Made by a program: the position numbers and the translations under genes. A DNA stretch of 64,000 bases, taken from Athene noctua (taxonomy: Eukaryota > Chordata > Aves > Strigiformes > Strigidae). The notes under the pieces are model-generated. The model searched no databases. It was not told the DNA's origin and was given only the letters and a program-made list of their open reading frames with translations. Below, in pieces: positions 13,936-25,600 of this stretch; position 1 is the stretch's first letter; each line of letters opens with the position of its first letter. The stretch spans positions 251,037,431 through 251,101,430 of the forward strand of contig NC_134037.1 in NCBI RefSeq assembly GCF_965140245.1. Reading direction: 5' to 3'.

Positions 13936-14465
13936 GTGGTGCAGCAGATGGTGGCTGCTTCTCCTTTGTTTTCCAGAGCCAGAGGCTCACCCAAGGACAC
14001 GACCAGACCGTGGCACCTGGCACAAGGACAGGACCAGAACAGGACCTCAGCCACAGACCCAGAGAGATTTTCTAACTTCTACAAGGATGCTGAGACAAAG
14101 GAATCAAGACCCTGGCAGAGCCCTGGGCAGGGGTTGCCCATGTTTCAGCCAGGGTGGCTGTTTCCTTTGTTTGTTGATATTATGCTGCCTTCTGCAGCGA
14201 CAGGACCAGACAGGGACGGGACGAGACCATGGTGCACTCTCGTCCCCCCCCTCCACAGCCACTCAGCCAGAGATGTCTTCAGGTTTCAACAAAGACCTTG
14301 GGACAGGACACTGACCTAAGGACAAGGAAGCACCCGCAGCCCCAGTCTGGACGGCGCCATGGTCCCACAGGCAGCTGGAGGCTCCCCACAGCCACGGACA
14401 AGGGGAGCTCTGTGCCACCCACCCTGTCTGAAACTCACCTTGAAATAAAATGTTCTGATTCATGA
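13936..14465 (+). repeat. GC-rich island with internal imperfect duplication, origin unknown
   Basis: About 500 bp of GC-rich sequence in an otherwise AT-rich intron. It has sharp edges and ends near 14450 in AATAAAATGTTCTG, which contains a polyadenylation hexamer. Two stretches resemble each other: one around 13980-14095 (GGACACGACCAGACCGTGG, later GAGATTTTCTAACTTCTACAAGGATGCTGAGAC) and one around 14200-14305 (GGACGGGACGAGACCATGG, later GAGATGTCTTCAGGTTTCAACAAAG). A 127-codon frame at 13936-14319 (+) is open but shows no domain. It may be an LTR, another retroposed sequence or an unclassified avian repeat; I cannot choose between these. Confidence 0.45.
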
Positions 14466-14592
14466 GCCATTGGCTGGGTCTTCTTTTTTTTGTGGTCTTT
14501 TTGGTGAAACCTTCTAGGCCTTTTCCTTATTCTCCTTATATTTTTATAATATTTAATTTATATATCTTTACATATGTGCGTATATATGTTAT

Positions 14593-14614
14593 ACACACAC
14601 ACACACACACACAC
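14593..14614. repeat. (AC)11 microsatellite
   Basis: Eleven uninterrupted AC units, flanked by TATA-rich alternating purine-pyrimidine sequence on both sides. Confidence 0.95.
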
Positions 14615-16738
14615 TTTTATACACATATATATTTTCTGATCCCTTCAGGGATCCAAAATCATCAGGTTTGTTTGTACCCATGTTTTAACTAACAGTGACC
14701 CATGCTCTTAAACAGGACAGTCCTATTTGAGTGTGCATCAGAGGATTTGAACTCCACACCTCATTTTTTCTTTCTAACATGAGCAAGAGCATAAAAACAC
14801 ATGAAGCATGTATATTTTAATTTACTAATTTAATTTCTCAAGAGAAATATTTCTCTTTTTCACACAAGGTTTTTATTAAAACAATAATTTTTCTGTATCT
14901 TATTTAAGTGCTATGAAACCAGCGATTTATTAGAGTGGCATGTATGTCTTAGATTACAGGTATGCATTGCAACCAGGCAATGTAACAGCTAGTTTGTGGT
15001 ACCTTTATAAATTTTAAGTAGCCGTTTTCAATCTAGGCAATTAAAAGCACTAAGCACTCTAACTAGGATTTACTATTTAAACTGGTAATACCCAGAAAGG
15101 CAAGGATATGGAAAACATTAAAAATATTAGTAAAAGCCCTCTTTTTAAATGATTGTATACTTTTGAGAGCAGTGCTCAAATATTCTTTTAATTCCAAGGT
15201 TTTCCTTGTAGCACATTTCCACTTATACATACTCGAGTATTTGTCCTAGTACAAAGTATTTAAGTCCTCATGGGAATGGAAACTGGAATCTGTATATCCT
15301 ACACCTCAGACAGTAGCCAAAATGTGGTTCCTCTCTATTACATACACACTTTCATTCTCTCTCCCAATTCCTGATGAAAAAAAAATAAATCAGATGTTCT
15401 TTAGTTTTCCTTGCTGAGCAGTGCAAATACCATGAGAACAAACGGCAGATGAGACTAAAGTTTCCTGTACGTTCAATTCTGTAGTAACTGAAATAGTGTC
15501 ATTTCTCAAATTCAGCTTTCTTGCCGCCATCCTTCATACAATTCCAGGTCAAAAATACACTGTGAAAAAGAACGAATTTCTGGAACCCTGGGAACACAGA
15601 GGTGGGAAGGAAGGAAGGCCTACATTGAAGATGCATTAGCAATATTATTTTTAGCATCTGATATTTTGTGTGCTCTACTTTTAAAGAAAAAAAGAAATAG
15701 GGTTCTTCTAAAGACTTCTTAAATATTTTTAAAAACATAATCGTCTTCAGAAGGAAAAGGTGTAGTAAATTCTACACTGCACTAGTCACTTGCATCAAAT
15801 GTCATTAGTGTAGTTTGACCCTCTCTGCAATGTTACATTACCATTCAAGCTATATGACTGGCATATTTAGTCTTGGTGCTGTCTTCTCAGTCTGAGGTAC
15901 TGGTAGGAGGAAACAGCTCTGAAGTAAGAGAAAATATGTATCTGAGGCAATATGCTCAGGTAGCATGTGAATATGGGGGAAGGAGATATTTCGTCAGGTC
16001 TTCTCCCTTTCATCTGCTCATGTCCCTTTAGAAGCACTTTTTTACTGCAGGTGATACTGGTGAATGGCTTTGCTAATCCCTCTGAAGGTGTACTAGAGAG
16101 ATCTTCAGACAAACCATTTGTTTTCAGCTGTTATTCTGACACACAAAATTTGTCCAAATGTCAGTTAGAAAAAGGGTGATGGCAGTTCTTTGAAAGCAGA
16201 GTAACAGCAAAATTTAAAAAAAACCCAAGTTTTTACACAACTGGGAAACCAACATTTTCTTATCTATCCACTTTATTTATTTTTTTTTTTCCCCCCATTT
16301 TACAAAGGCTTGTTGAACCCATGTGGAGATGGAATAATTTTCTAAAGAAAAGCTACAAGATATACATTGGACCCTGCATACAGACCCTACCCAGAAAAGT
16401 ATCTACTTGACATATCATGGGCCAAACTATATCCCAATGATCTGTCAGTCCTGAGTATTAATATGTTCAGGATACATTAAGAAAGTTGCAGGAATTGCTG
16501 ATAAGGCTATATATGTTACTGAAAAGTGCATATCATCAGAATTTATTAATATAAAACAAAGGTGTTTCATTTCAGATTGGTTTTACAAAGTGAAAGACGC
16601 TTTTTGGTAAAAGTGGATCAGGTTTTAGTGCTAATCATTGTCAAACTTTCTTTTGAATTTCTCTTTCTTGGTTTGTTTTCAGTTTGTGCTTATATGCAAT
16701 TGAGGTGATGACTCTCAAGGGTCTTCTGATTAACCTTT

Positions 16739-16752
16739 GTTACCATGGAAAC
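16739..16752. promoter_or_regulatory. X-box-like palindrome (possible RFX site)
   Basis: The sequence GTTACCATGGAAAC has the two-half-site form of the RFX X-box (GTNRCC followed by RGYAAC). One base departs from consensus, the A in GGAAAC. RFX factors act in ciliated cells and neurons. Only the motif is seen; occupancy and function are unknown, and such sites arise by chance. Confidence 0.35.
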
Positions 16753-19700
16753 AAACAGTTTAACCTCTTCAGTATGTTCAGAAAATATGTATAAATAATC
16801 ACCGTCCTTTCAAAGAAAACATGTTTTCTTCAGTTAAGAGCTAGAAAGCCTCTTTTTTTCAGCTTAAACACTGAAAAGTGTATTAACTTGAGTGCTATTA
16901 TAGATCTTACAACTAGGTTCTATAATATAAACTTTCACTTAACACCTGGAAATAAAAAATGACTATACATTTTAATATCCCTATAATCTGTCAAAATATA
17001 AAATTTCCTTCAATATAATGAAAAAGAAAAAGCCTACTAATTCATCATAGAAAAATAAGTTCCAGTAATTAAATCTGTGTGTAACAGATTTAAACATTAA
17101 CAAAGGTATCTGCAATTTATGGTAATTAGTTTGCATCTATAGAAGCAGACACACATATATATGTATGCATATTTATAAGACAAGCACTTCTAAAATCAAT
17201 TTAATCTAAAAACTATGTTTCATTTAACTTAAAAGTCAAGAAAGCTTGAAGATACTTTCCTTTTGTCAGGTAGGTTCAGGCAGATATCCATGCCCCAAGG
17301 TATGTACGTTGATTTTAGTATGCTGCATGCTCGAATAATGTATGGTACATGCATGACTGAGTTTACATTGCAAAGGAGGTAAAATTATTTTCTCAGTTTT
17401 TCAGATCTATCTTTTCTGAAGCACATATATTTACTTGTTTATTAGGCAAGATAAGATAAATTTTGCTGTTGCTTGAAAATGCTTTCTCTGTTCTGCGGCC
17501 TGAAATAAACATATCCGTTCTAAACTCAATGTATGCTATCGAAATAGCATGCCACATTAATCAATATTGCCCAATATTTTTCAGCAATGAAAAAACTTTT
17601 AGTATTTGGTGTCTTTAATTCAGACTGGTAAATGCTGAATCTAGCAGAAGGTGAGGAATCAGGAATTCCCATTCAATATAAATTAGATGCAGATCTTACA
17701 CATCTTGAGGTTCACTAATTCAAACACTTTTAGTTGTGAACTGGAACCTGTTCTTTATTCTAAAACATATCAAACTAAAGATGGAAAGACAAAAAAGAGT
17801 TTTATTCAAGGTTAAGGTCAATTATCTTTATTGTAGCATTTCCAAAAGTTTTTGGAATGATAAGAAAGTATAAGAGCTTTCAGTTTTACGATTCTTCAAG
17901 AGTATTTAATAAATAATTAACACTTTCTAAGCACAGTTTTTACTCAGGACTTTACACAATTATACATATCTTAAAGGACCGTATTGCTTTAACTGCATGT
18001 TTACGCTAAGTAATTCAATATAGTTTAAATACAACAGTGAGCTACAGCATAGTTATTTTAATTTGAGATATCAGGAAACACATGCTGAATTGAGAGTACA
18101 AATTAAATGGCATAAAGTCAGTATTAAAGGACCTTTATTAGAAGCCACGTCAGGACTCTGAGCATGTCTGCTGGGAAATCATTTGAGAAGTCACTTGAGA
18201 ACTTGTATACTTAGGCAACTAATCAAAGTATTTTGTTTTTTTCTCATGGCAAACCTGGCTCCTGAATATATGCCATATATTAGATGTTTGAATTATGCAA
18301 GTTCTCAATCTTAACAACGTAAAATATGTTTCCCCCCTTTTATTAATGTCCTAACACTTATAGCAGTGGTCACTTATGACCACACATGAGCACAGGGTGT
18401 TGCAGCATTTCCTCATTTAGGAGGCCCTGGCTAACAAACAGGACCACTTAACTCTATAATTTATCACATACCAGTTGTAAGAAGATAACTAGAATGCTTT
18501 TCCTTCTCAAGAGGTCTAAAAACCAAAAAAAAAAAGCCTTGAGACCAAATCAAAATCAAGACATGTACTAATTTAAGTAAATGGAAAGACAGATGATTGA
18601 GATAGTAAACTTATTTCTGATTTCTAAATATCAAAGATATAATCTCAAACATAACATTATTAACAGAACGGAGAAAGATTTAGAGAATAAGTTGTATCCA
18701 TCTGCCCTAGCAGACATATTCTTGCTCTCTTGGATAATGTAGATTATCCTACCTGATCTCCTTCTACAGAGTCCTCAATCCTGCCATGGCAGAAGTATGC
18801 TGGTCTTTACTAAGTCCTTTTTCATACCCATGCTTGTACCATGCAAGTGCTTCACATTTACGTGTTTATACAACTGTCTACACAGCTGGACATACAGAGA
18901 CCTGTAAATGGTGGAGTAACTCTCCTAGGACTGTTTTATGCAGTCCTTGGAAGAAAGAGTTGAAGTCCCTCTCTTCTGAGTCAAGTGCTGTGTTCATTGT
19001 CTCTTATGAGTTATGGCCATATTAAAATTTTGTCTCCCGTCAGTGGTTCTTCACTTCCTGATGTAGAATAGAAGCAGCTCAACTGCAGAGTTGGAGTGTG
19101 GCCTCTTTATTTTGAGAAGACTTGTGATTGCTGACCTATACAGATATGATCTCAGCATACCTCCTGGAAGTGCCAAGGATTTAGGTGGTGGAATTTTTAC
19201 TCTGAAGATCCCCATCCCATATCCCATTTTCTTACGGGCATAAAATTTTCTGAGCCCTCTCAAAGGATTTAAGCATAACAATCAAACTTCACATGAAATT
19301 TAAACTCAGGAAGCTGCCTTTTTGTCAGCCATTTTTTTCCCAAGAAAACATGATAAAAAAATCAGGGTCAACCAGGGAAAAGATGCTTTATAATTCCAGC
19401 TTGTATTAATTAATATTAATTATGATTTATTAATAAATTCCCCATTCTTTTGCCTTGTGGCTACCAATTCTTTCTCCTTCAGCTTCTAGACATTCATGCT
19501 GTTGAAGACCATGATAATACACTCTAGTTCTAATCCTGAACTTTGATTTTCAATTGCACCTATCAGGCTGGCTAGGAGGAGTTATCAGTGTCTGGTGCAT
19601 GGGCAATAATTGAGTTTAGTCAGGTCACTGCTTACAAAGAATATTGCAGAGCAAGGACAAATGTAGAAACCTGCCCCAGTTCCAGAACTGTTATCAAACA

Positions 19701-20010
19701 CATCAGATTGCATGATTCAAATTGTTGGTTTTCTAGACCTACCTTAACTGAGGGAACATATTTATACTTGAATATATGCCATTTCTGATCACAAAAATGC
19801 ATGCATACACCATTAGCTTTACAATACATGCAAGGTACATTCCAGGGGAAAAAAAATAAAAGACTTTACTGAAAGGGTCGGTAATCATGTAATCACAGTC
19901 TTCATAATGCATGAATGTTGAACTGTGAGGTATCACCCACAATTATTTCCTCTGTTACTTCCTTAGACTATTATGTATAAATATAATCTAACATCTCCCT
20001 CAGTCCTTCT

Positions 20011-20077
20011 CCTTCCTTCCTTCCTTCCTTCCTTCCTTCCTTCCTTCCTTCCTTCCTTCCTTCCTTCCTTCCTTCCT
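20011..20077. repeat. (TTCC)n / (GGAA)n microsatellite, about 17 units
   Basis: Sixty-seven uninterrupted bases of the CCTT/TTCC tetranucleotide on the plus strand, i.e. GGAA repeats on the CNTN5 sense strand. It begins about 620 bp into the intron downstream of the 20698-20916 exon. The purity suggests it is length-variable today. Confidence 0.97.
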
Positions 20078-20697
20078 CCTTTCTGTTTTTCTTTCTACCT
20101 TTTTTATGAATGTAATTCAGATAAATATTATCACTAAAGAAATGGTATCATAAATGTGATTTTTAAATGTAACCAAATATAAGAAAATATTATTGTGAAT
20201 TATTGCATTTAAAGGTGACACCATATGACAACGGTATGTTGACCCATGCATATACACGTGTGCATGCACAACCGAGTTGAATACACAGAGTAGGTAATGT
20301 AGAGAAAAAGTAATTTTATAATATTTACTACTTATGTTTACTACCATTCATGATTAAATTAGAAAAAATCCAAAGATAAAAAAATATATATAAAAGAGGG
20401 ACTGCCATTTTACTACTAGATTAAATTGTGCTGTAATGGAATTTCAAATCACTAGTTTACTATTTTCATGTAGCAAAAACTGTATAAAACTATTCTGCAT
20501 AGGAGTCTTTAAGAAAGAATGTTTTAATTGATGACTTTAAGGCTAATTTGAAGAATCTAAAGGTAAAGAGGCCTGTTCCTACTTTGTGATGTTTAATAAA
20601 ATTCAAAATTTTATTTGATAAATACTGAAGTAAGCTGATAAAAAAGTACTGCTTTTGAAAAAAGTTTCAAAGATTCATAGAGGAAAATTAAACTTAC
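20078..20697. other. CNTN5 intron next to the serine-rich exon donor
   Basis: AT-rich intron between the GGAA repeat and the exon. It starts on the minus strand with the strong donor GTAAGTTT (20697 downward). Nothing else was recognised. Confidence 0.65.
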
Positions 20698-20916
20698 CAT
20701 CATGTTTGAAGGCCTCTGAAAAATGGTAGAGGTTTGTTGGGGAGTGGTAATGTTGTGCAGCTCCTCTCCAGCCCGGTGAAGATACACTTCCTAATGAAGG
20801 ACTGCTTAATCGTGGTCTGTTCTTTGAATTAAATGAGGTTAAAGATGAACTACCAGATTTGATTCTTAGGATAGCAGCATATGAAGTGGGGAGACCAGGA
20901 ACAGCTTCTGAATATT
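20698..20916 (-). CDS. CNTN5: CNTN5 coding exon: serine-rich segment before Ig1
   Basis: This minus-strand exon of 219 nt starts (E)YSEAVPGLPTSYAAILRIK, runs through a Ser/Arg/Pro-rich stretch, and ends LYHFSEAFKHD plus one base of the next Glu codon. The acceptor is TTTTTTTCAG and the donor GATG|GTAAGTTT, a near-consensus site. The mammalian contactin-5 N-terminus has the same layout: signal peptide, then an EYS...PGL.TSYAA segment, a Ser-rich region, then NLYH..(D/E)AFK.DESVDYGP. The match at both ends and the phase make the call strong. The middle is less conserved and has no recognisable fold. The frame is also open upstream of the acceptor, but that part is intron. A second in-frame CAG nine bases into the exon could serve as a minor alternative acceptor; this is speculation. 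Confidence 0.93.
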
Positions 20917-22302
20917 CTGAAAAAAATGTAAGTGGACACTGAATAAAGATAAAATCTATCACTTAAAAAAAAAAAAAAAAAAGTTATTAGTAGAGAAGTA
21001 GAAAGGTTTTATCTGGATAGCAGCATAGAGCTCTAAAACAGAATGTTCCCCTGCACAGAAAGTTTCAACAGAGTATAAAAGCCAGGTGGTATTACATTTC
21101 TTATGGCAACATGAGTTTTCAATATTTTTATTTCTATTTCTATGACCCTAGGTCACTAGTAGAAAAGTGTGTGCCAAGCCACCATCTTTCCTTCACAGCC
21201 TTATATTACCTTGTATATGCAGTGCAGAAACACTGTCGGAAGCTGAATGTGCTGCTCATTTCAACACTACTCTGCAAGGCAAGTGCATTAGATAAAAAGA
21301 CAAGAGCCCATATATGCACAAATATCTCTCCCAAAAACATGTCCATGCCAAAGCCACCTCCTTTTCTGCCTCTGTAACTTCCTTTTTTTTTTTTTTTTTC
21401 CTTTTCTCCCTGTATTAAAAATGTCCATGTCTACAAATAAAAAATAGTGCCCAAATTTTTGGTACATCTATAATGCCAAATGTAAGAGAAATAAATAAAT
21501 TATTAGATTAAAAATATCACTCAGGAGCTGCAGGAACAAAGCACACACAACTATTGAAATTAATAGTCCTTAACATGCAAGTCTTAAGGAGGTGAGAACA
21601 TTTAAAAATACTTTCATATAGTTGAACAAAGGTACTCAGACCGCATATGAAGTGCCTGTGAAGGAAATGATTTTTTGGGGACAGGGAGGTGACTGGCAGA
21701 ACACAGACCATTGTTCTGTCATCTCCACTGATGATAAATATTTATAAATTGGACATTCTTCATATTGCCGTAACATGAACAATTTAAAACTAGGAGTGTT
21801 CAAAAGCTTTGAAGAGCAGCATGCTCAACTGAATTAAAATATCTTCAAAATACTAGCTCATGGCCTTGCTGGAGGGCTTTTGGAAAAATATTCTAAACAT
21901 AAATATAGTTTGGACTATTTTACAATACAAATGGTTAAAAATTAGAGAAATAAGCATTTTGCTTTATGAAGATTGTGACAGAGAAAGCTTAAATTCTGTC
22001 AGGTTTTGGAAAATGTCATTTCAGTACAATATTTATTGTCCCTGATCAGATGCCAAAAATGCACCTCTTTACCTTTTAGAAGAAGCTGGAATTCAGATAA
22101 AGCAGATGGCCAGTATTTTAAAATTACTGTTTTCATCTATGCAAACTCTAAATATACAGATTATTTGTTTATGCCATATCTCATTTAAAATTTGGATTTA
22201 AATACAAGTTTTGGCAATCAGATGGGAAGGTCACAAATAAGGGGAACTCTGCTTAAATTGTTTTTCAACTTGGTCTCACAAATGATCTATTGAGTATATT
22301 CT
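20917..22302. other. CNTN5 long 5' intron, acceptor-proximal part
   Basis: Minus-strand acceptor side of the exon: TTTTTTTCAG directly adjacent, and an 18-nt T run (A run 20965-20982 on the plus strand) about 50 nt upstream. A T-run lies near 21382-21400. No gene was recognised. Confidence 0.65.
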
Positions 22303-22658
22303 AAGGCTAAGGGGAGACCCCATCACCCTCTACAACTAACTGAAAGGACACTGTAGAGAGGTTGGTGCTGGTCTCTTCTCACAGGTGATTAGTGACAGAA
22401 GAAAGAGGGAACGGCTTTAAACTCCAACAGGGCACGTTTAGACTGGACATTAGGAAAAAAATTTTCACAGAAAGAGTGGTCAGACAGTGGAACAGGCTGC
22501 CCAGGGAGGTGGTGGAGTCACCATCCCAGGGTGTGTTTAAGGGACATTTGGATGAGATGTTGGGGGATATGGTGTAGGGGGGGACTTTGTAGAGTAGGGC
22601 TGATGGTTGGACTGGATGATCCCAAGGGTCTTTCACAACCTCAATGATTCTGTGATTC
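22303..22658 (+). mobile_element. CR1 LINE 3' fragment
   Basis: A plus-strand CR1 3' portion, starting with AGGCTAAGGGGAGACC and ending CAACCTCAATGATTCTGTGA. It shares long blocks with the copy at 42832-43299, for example GAGAGGTTGGTGCTGGTCTC and GTAGGGCTGATGGTTGGACT, so both belong to one subfamily. The 61-codon open frame inside it (22392-22577) is CR1 sequence, not a host gene. Confidence 0.95.
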
Positions 22659-25600
22659 CATAATGTGCATCATGCTATTTTGTATATTGTATACATAATA
22701 TCATTTTTCCTGGCCCACAAAGAGAGGGAAAATAGAACATCATCATGATAAATTAAAATTTAGTATGAAAATATATCTTATGGGACCTCCTGAAACATTG
22801 TCATTGGAATAGAAACATGATTTCACAAAAATATCTTTGATTGTCTTTCAATATATACCTTCAACATTTTTTCAATATTGATATATTTTAGTTCTTTAAG
22901 TATTTCATAGGGGGAAAGTAAAGTAAAATCTTTCAAAGTCAAGGGGAATATTGAAAAAAATCATTAAAAATTCATGTTAAAATCTGTCCCCATTAAAATA
23001 ACTTATTTTCATTCTGATTCCCCTAGGTCAAAATCTCAGTCATAGAGGTTTCTTGAAGAAATTTTTATATTTTTGACTTATTTTGGTCTCACCAAATGCT
23101 AATTTTTCTTATGAATAAAAATATTTTTGGCCTTACAGATATAAATTATTTCAGATAAATGAGCTCCAGTAGAAATGTCCATGGTTAAACTTATCACATT
23201 AACTGCTTAATGCAAAATGTACATCTTCCTTGTGAGCAGAGAAAGAAGACATTCCCTGGGGAATATGGATAGAGGAAAAGGATAAGTCTCTGTAACACAG
23301 TCTACATCAGAGGATGGAAATGTTTGGTGGTGCACATAGCAGTTCTCGTGGCAGAAGAACTAATTACTTGGGCACTGTGGAGCTCCTCAGATCCTCACAG
23401 CTCAGATTCTCTGATATCCTCAGGGTTGCTGATACCCTCCGTGGAAATGCTGAGAAAATCTGGAAATGGGCAGATTGGGACACAGTCCTGTTTTCCTCAC
23501 ATGGTGTTGGGACTTGGACAGATTTTATCTGGTAACAAGGACGCAAGGCACCATGCAAAGGACTTTTGAAAAGACACCGTATCTCTCTGTCTTTTAAATA
23601 CACACATATCCTGCTTCTAACCCAAGGTGAAGAAATGATCTGTAACCTACATGAGATGGAGAAGGAAGCAGAAAGAAAATGCTGAATTAAAAAGTGTGAT
23701 GTCACAAACACCTATTCCAGTGTATATTTTTATACATAAGTGAATGACTATATAATTCTAACAGTGATATGTATTGTTTTACAGGATCCATTTCTACAGC
23801 CTTTTCTTTTTTTTGTTAAAAAAAAAAAGGTGGAAACAGTGGTGATTGCTGTTGGGAAGACATTTCTCCAGTGTGCGCATGTAGAATAAAAACACACTAG
23901 AAGGAATTTCATTTTATAATAAAAAAATGCAGACGTGCCCTTGGTCCAAACTTTACAACACAGCATAATAAACCTTAATAAGATTTACAAAGGAAACATG
24001 ATTGCAATCATATATACAATGAATGTACTGTTCCTTGAGCATTTTCTGCAGATACAGGCACTTTTCTATTTTCAGAATTATATTTTAGCTCTATGTTACT
24101 TGCCCTATGGCAAGTGACATGCATTTGGGAAAACTTTATGTCAGTACTTTTTCAGCAAATGATAAATACTCGGTGTGACTGAAATATGTTATTATTAGGC
24201 TGTTAAATGTACTATATGCCATACATATATCAGTAATAAAACTAATATCTGAAGACCTTTAAAACTATGCAGTCCATTTATTGACAACAGAAGATAGTTT
24301 CTTAGATGATGTTCGTGAGTATATCGGTTATTCTAGCCTGAAAAGATACAAATAATTATTCTTATGTCATTTCATTGTGAAAATTATGAAACAGTGTTCC
24401 TTGATGGGTAGACAGAAAGGCTTCCTGTGCAGGCTAGAAAGTCTGAGCTGTGTATTGCTTCTTTTGCAAAGAAATGGAGATTAGCAATCAGACATTAAAT
24501 ACTAATACTAACAATCCTGATTCTTAGATAGACCTTTCGATATAGCTTCTATGTTCCTACTCCCCTGCACTGTCAGCATTGAAAGTGGGTGGAGCAAGCA
24601 CACAACTCTGCATGTTTCTGCATCAACTTATTATTGTTATAATTCTTCCTTTTGTTTTCAATATTAAATTTTTCAGTTCAGTGACACACTGAGAACAATA
24701 TGCAGCCAGGCCCTGATCCTCTAGCAAGCCTCGCACTTAGCTTGCCTCCTTGCTGTTCCTCTCATTTTCTGCCATGTCCTCCTGCTCCTATAAAAGTCTC
24801 TCAGATGATCTTGCTCATAGGAGAGGAACATCCTTCTATGAGATTCTGCCAGATCCTTCACCCAGCAAAAAAGACAAATAAGCAACCTTCCTCTCTGCTG
24901 CCCATGAACACAAAAGAAATAAAAAGTAATATGCATATATAAAGTTATAAACAAACAATCAAAAATTATATCCCCCATTACACTTAATTCATTTACCACC
25001 AGGCCAAACTGCAGATAAACACAAGGGACAGCAAAATAACCACTAATCCTTTCAAAATTGTACTGTGACATACTTTTCACTCTTTTTAATGGGAAGGGAG
25101 TGCCAACTTCTGACAAACCCTTCTACAGTTTCTAGTAAGCTTGAGCTAACCAATACTCCTGACCTAATTAGTTTGGGATTAGACTTTATGTCATTAGGTG
25201 AGTGCCTGGAACAGTTTCCAGGCGGAGGAATATGGAGGGGAAGGAGGTCTGTGGAAGTGCATAAGCCAGACAAATGTGACAGGCTAAATAGTAAGTGGGA
25301 CTGGAAAAAGAAGAAAGTACAATAGTGAGACTTGCTCCAGGCTGCCAAAGTTTTGCCAGTTTATCATGTTGCTAGACAAAAGTAAACAGAAGCCATACTG
25401 AAATCTCCAGTGGTATGCAGCCTTTCTGTCTTCAGCAGTTTGAATCAAAGTGCAGTTTTTGCTAATGTAATATTTCACATTTTTAGGCTATGACTCTCGT
25501 TTCTTTGCATACATAATGCAATAAGCAACTCCATTAAATAGGATTCAACAACCTATAATAGTTTTGACAACTTCTTTTTGCTCAAATAGTATGTGCAATG

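Larger units (their letters stand above)
14466..20010. other. CNTN5 intron, AT-rich, mostly unannotated
   Basis: More than 5 kb with no gene or LINE. It contains an AC repeat (14593-14614), an X-box-like palindrome (16739-16752) and scattered A/T runs. The absence of recognisable transposons over this length is compatible with conserved non-coding DNA, but only an alignment would show that. Confidence 0.6.

Noticed and set aside
13936..14319. 127-codon frame in the GC-rich island as a gene
   Set aside because: High GC lowers stop frequency; no domain or splice context, and a second overlapping frame is also open. Kept only as an unknown repeat-like island.
20011..20077. Direct repeats as a CRISPR-like array
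   Set aside because: It is a pure tetranucleotide microsatellite without spacers, in a vertebrate genome.
24721..25116. 131-codon minus-strand open frame
   Set aside because: No recognisable domain, no flanking splice signals that would give a phase-compatible exon, and composition like the surrounding intron.
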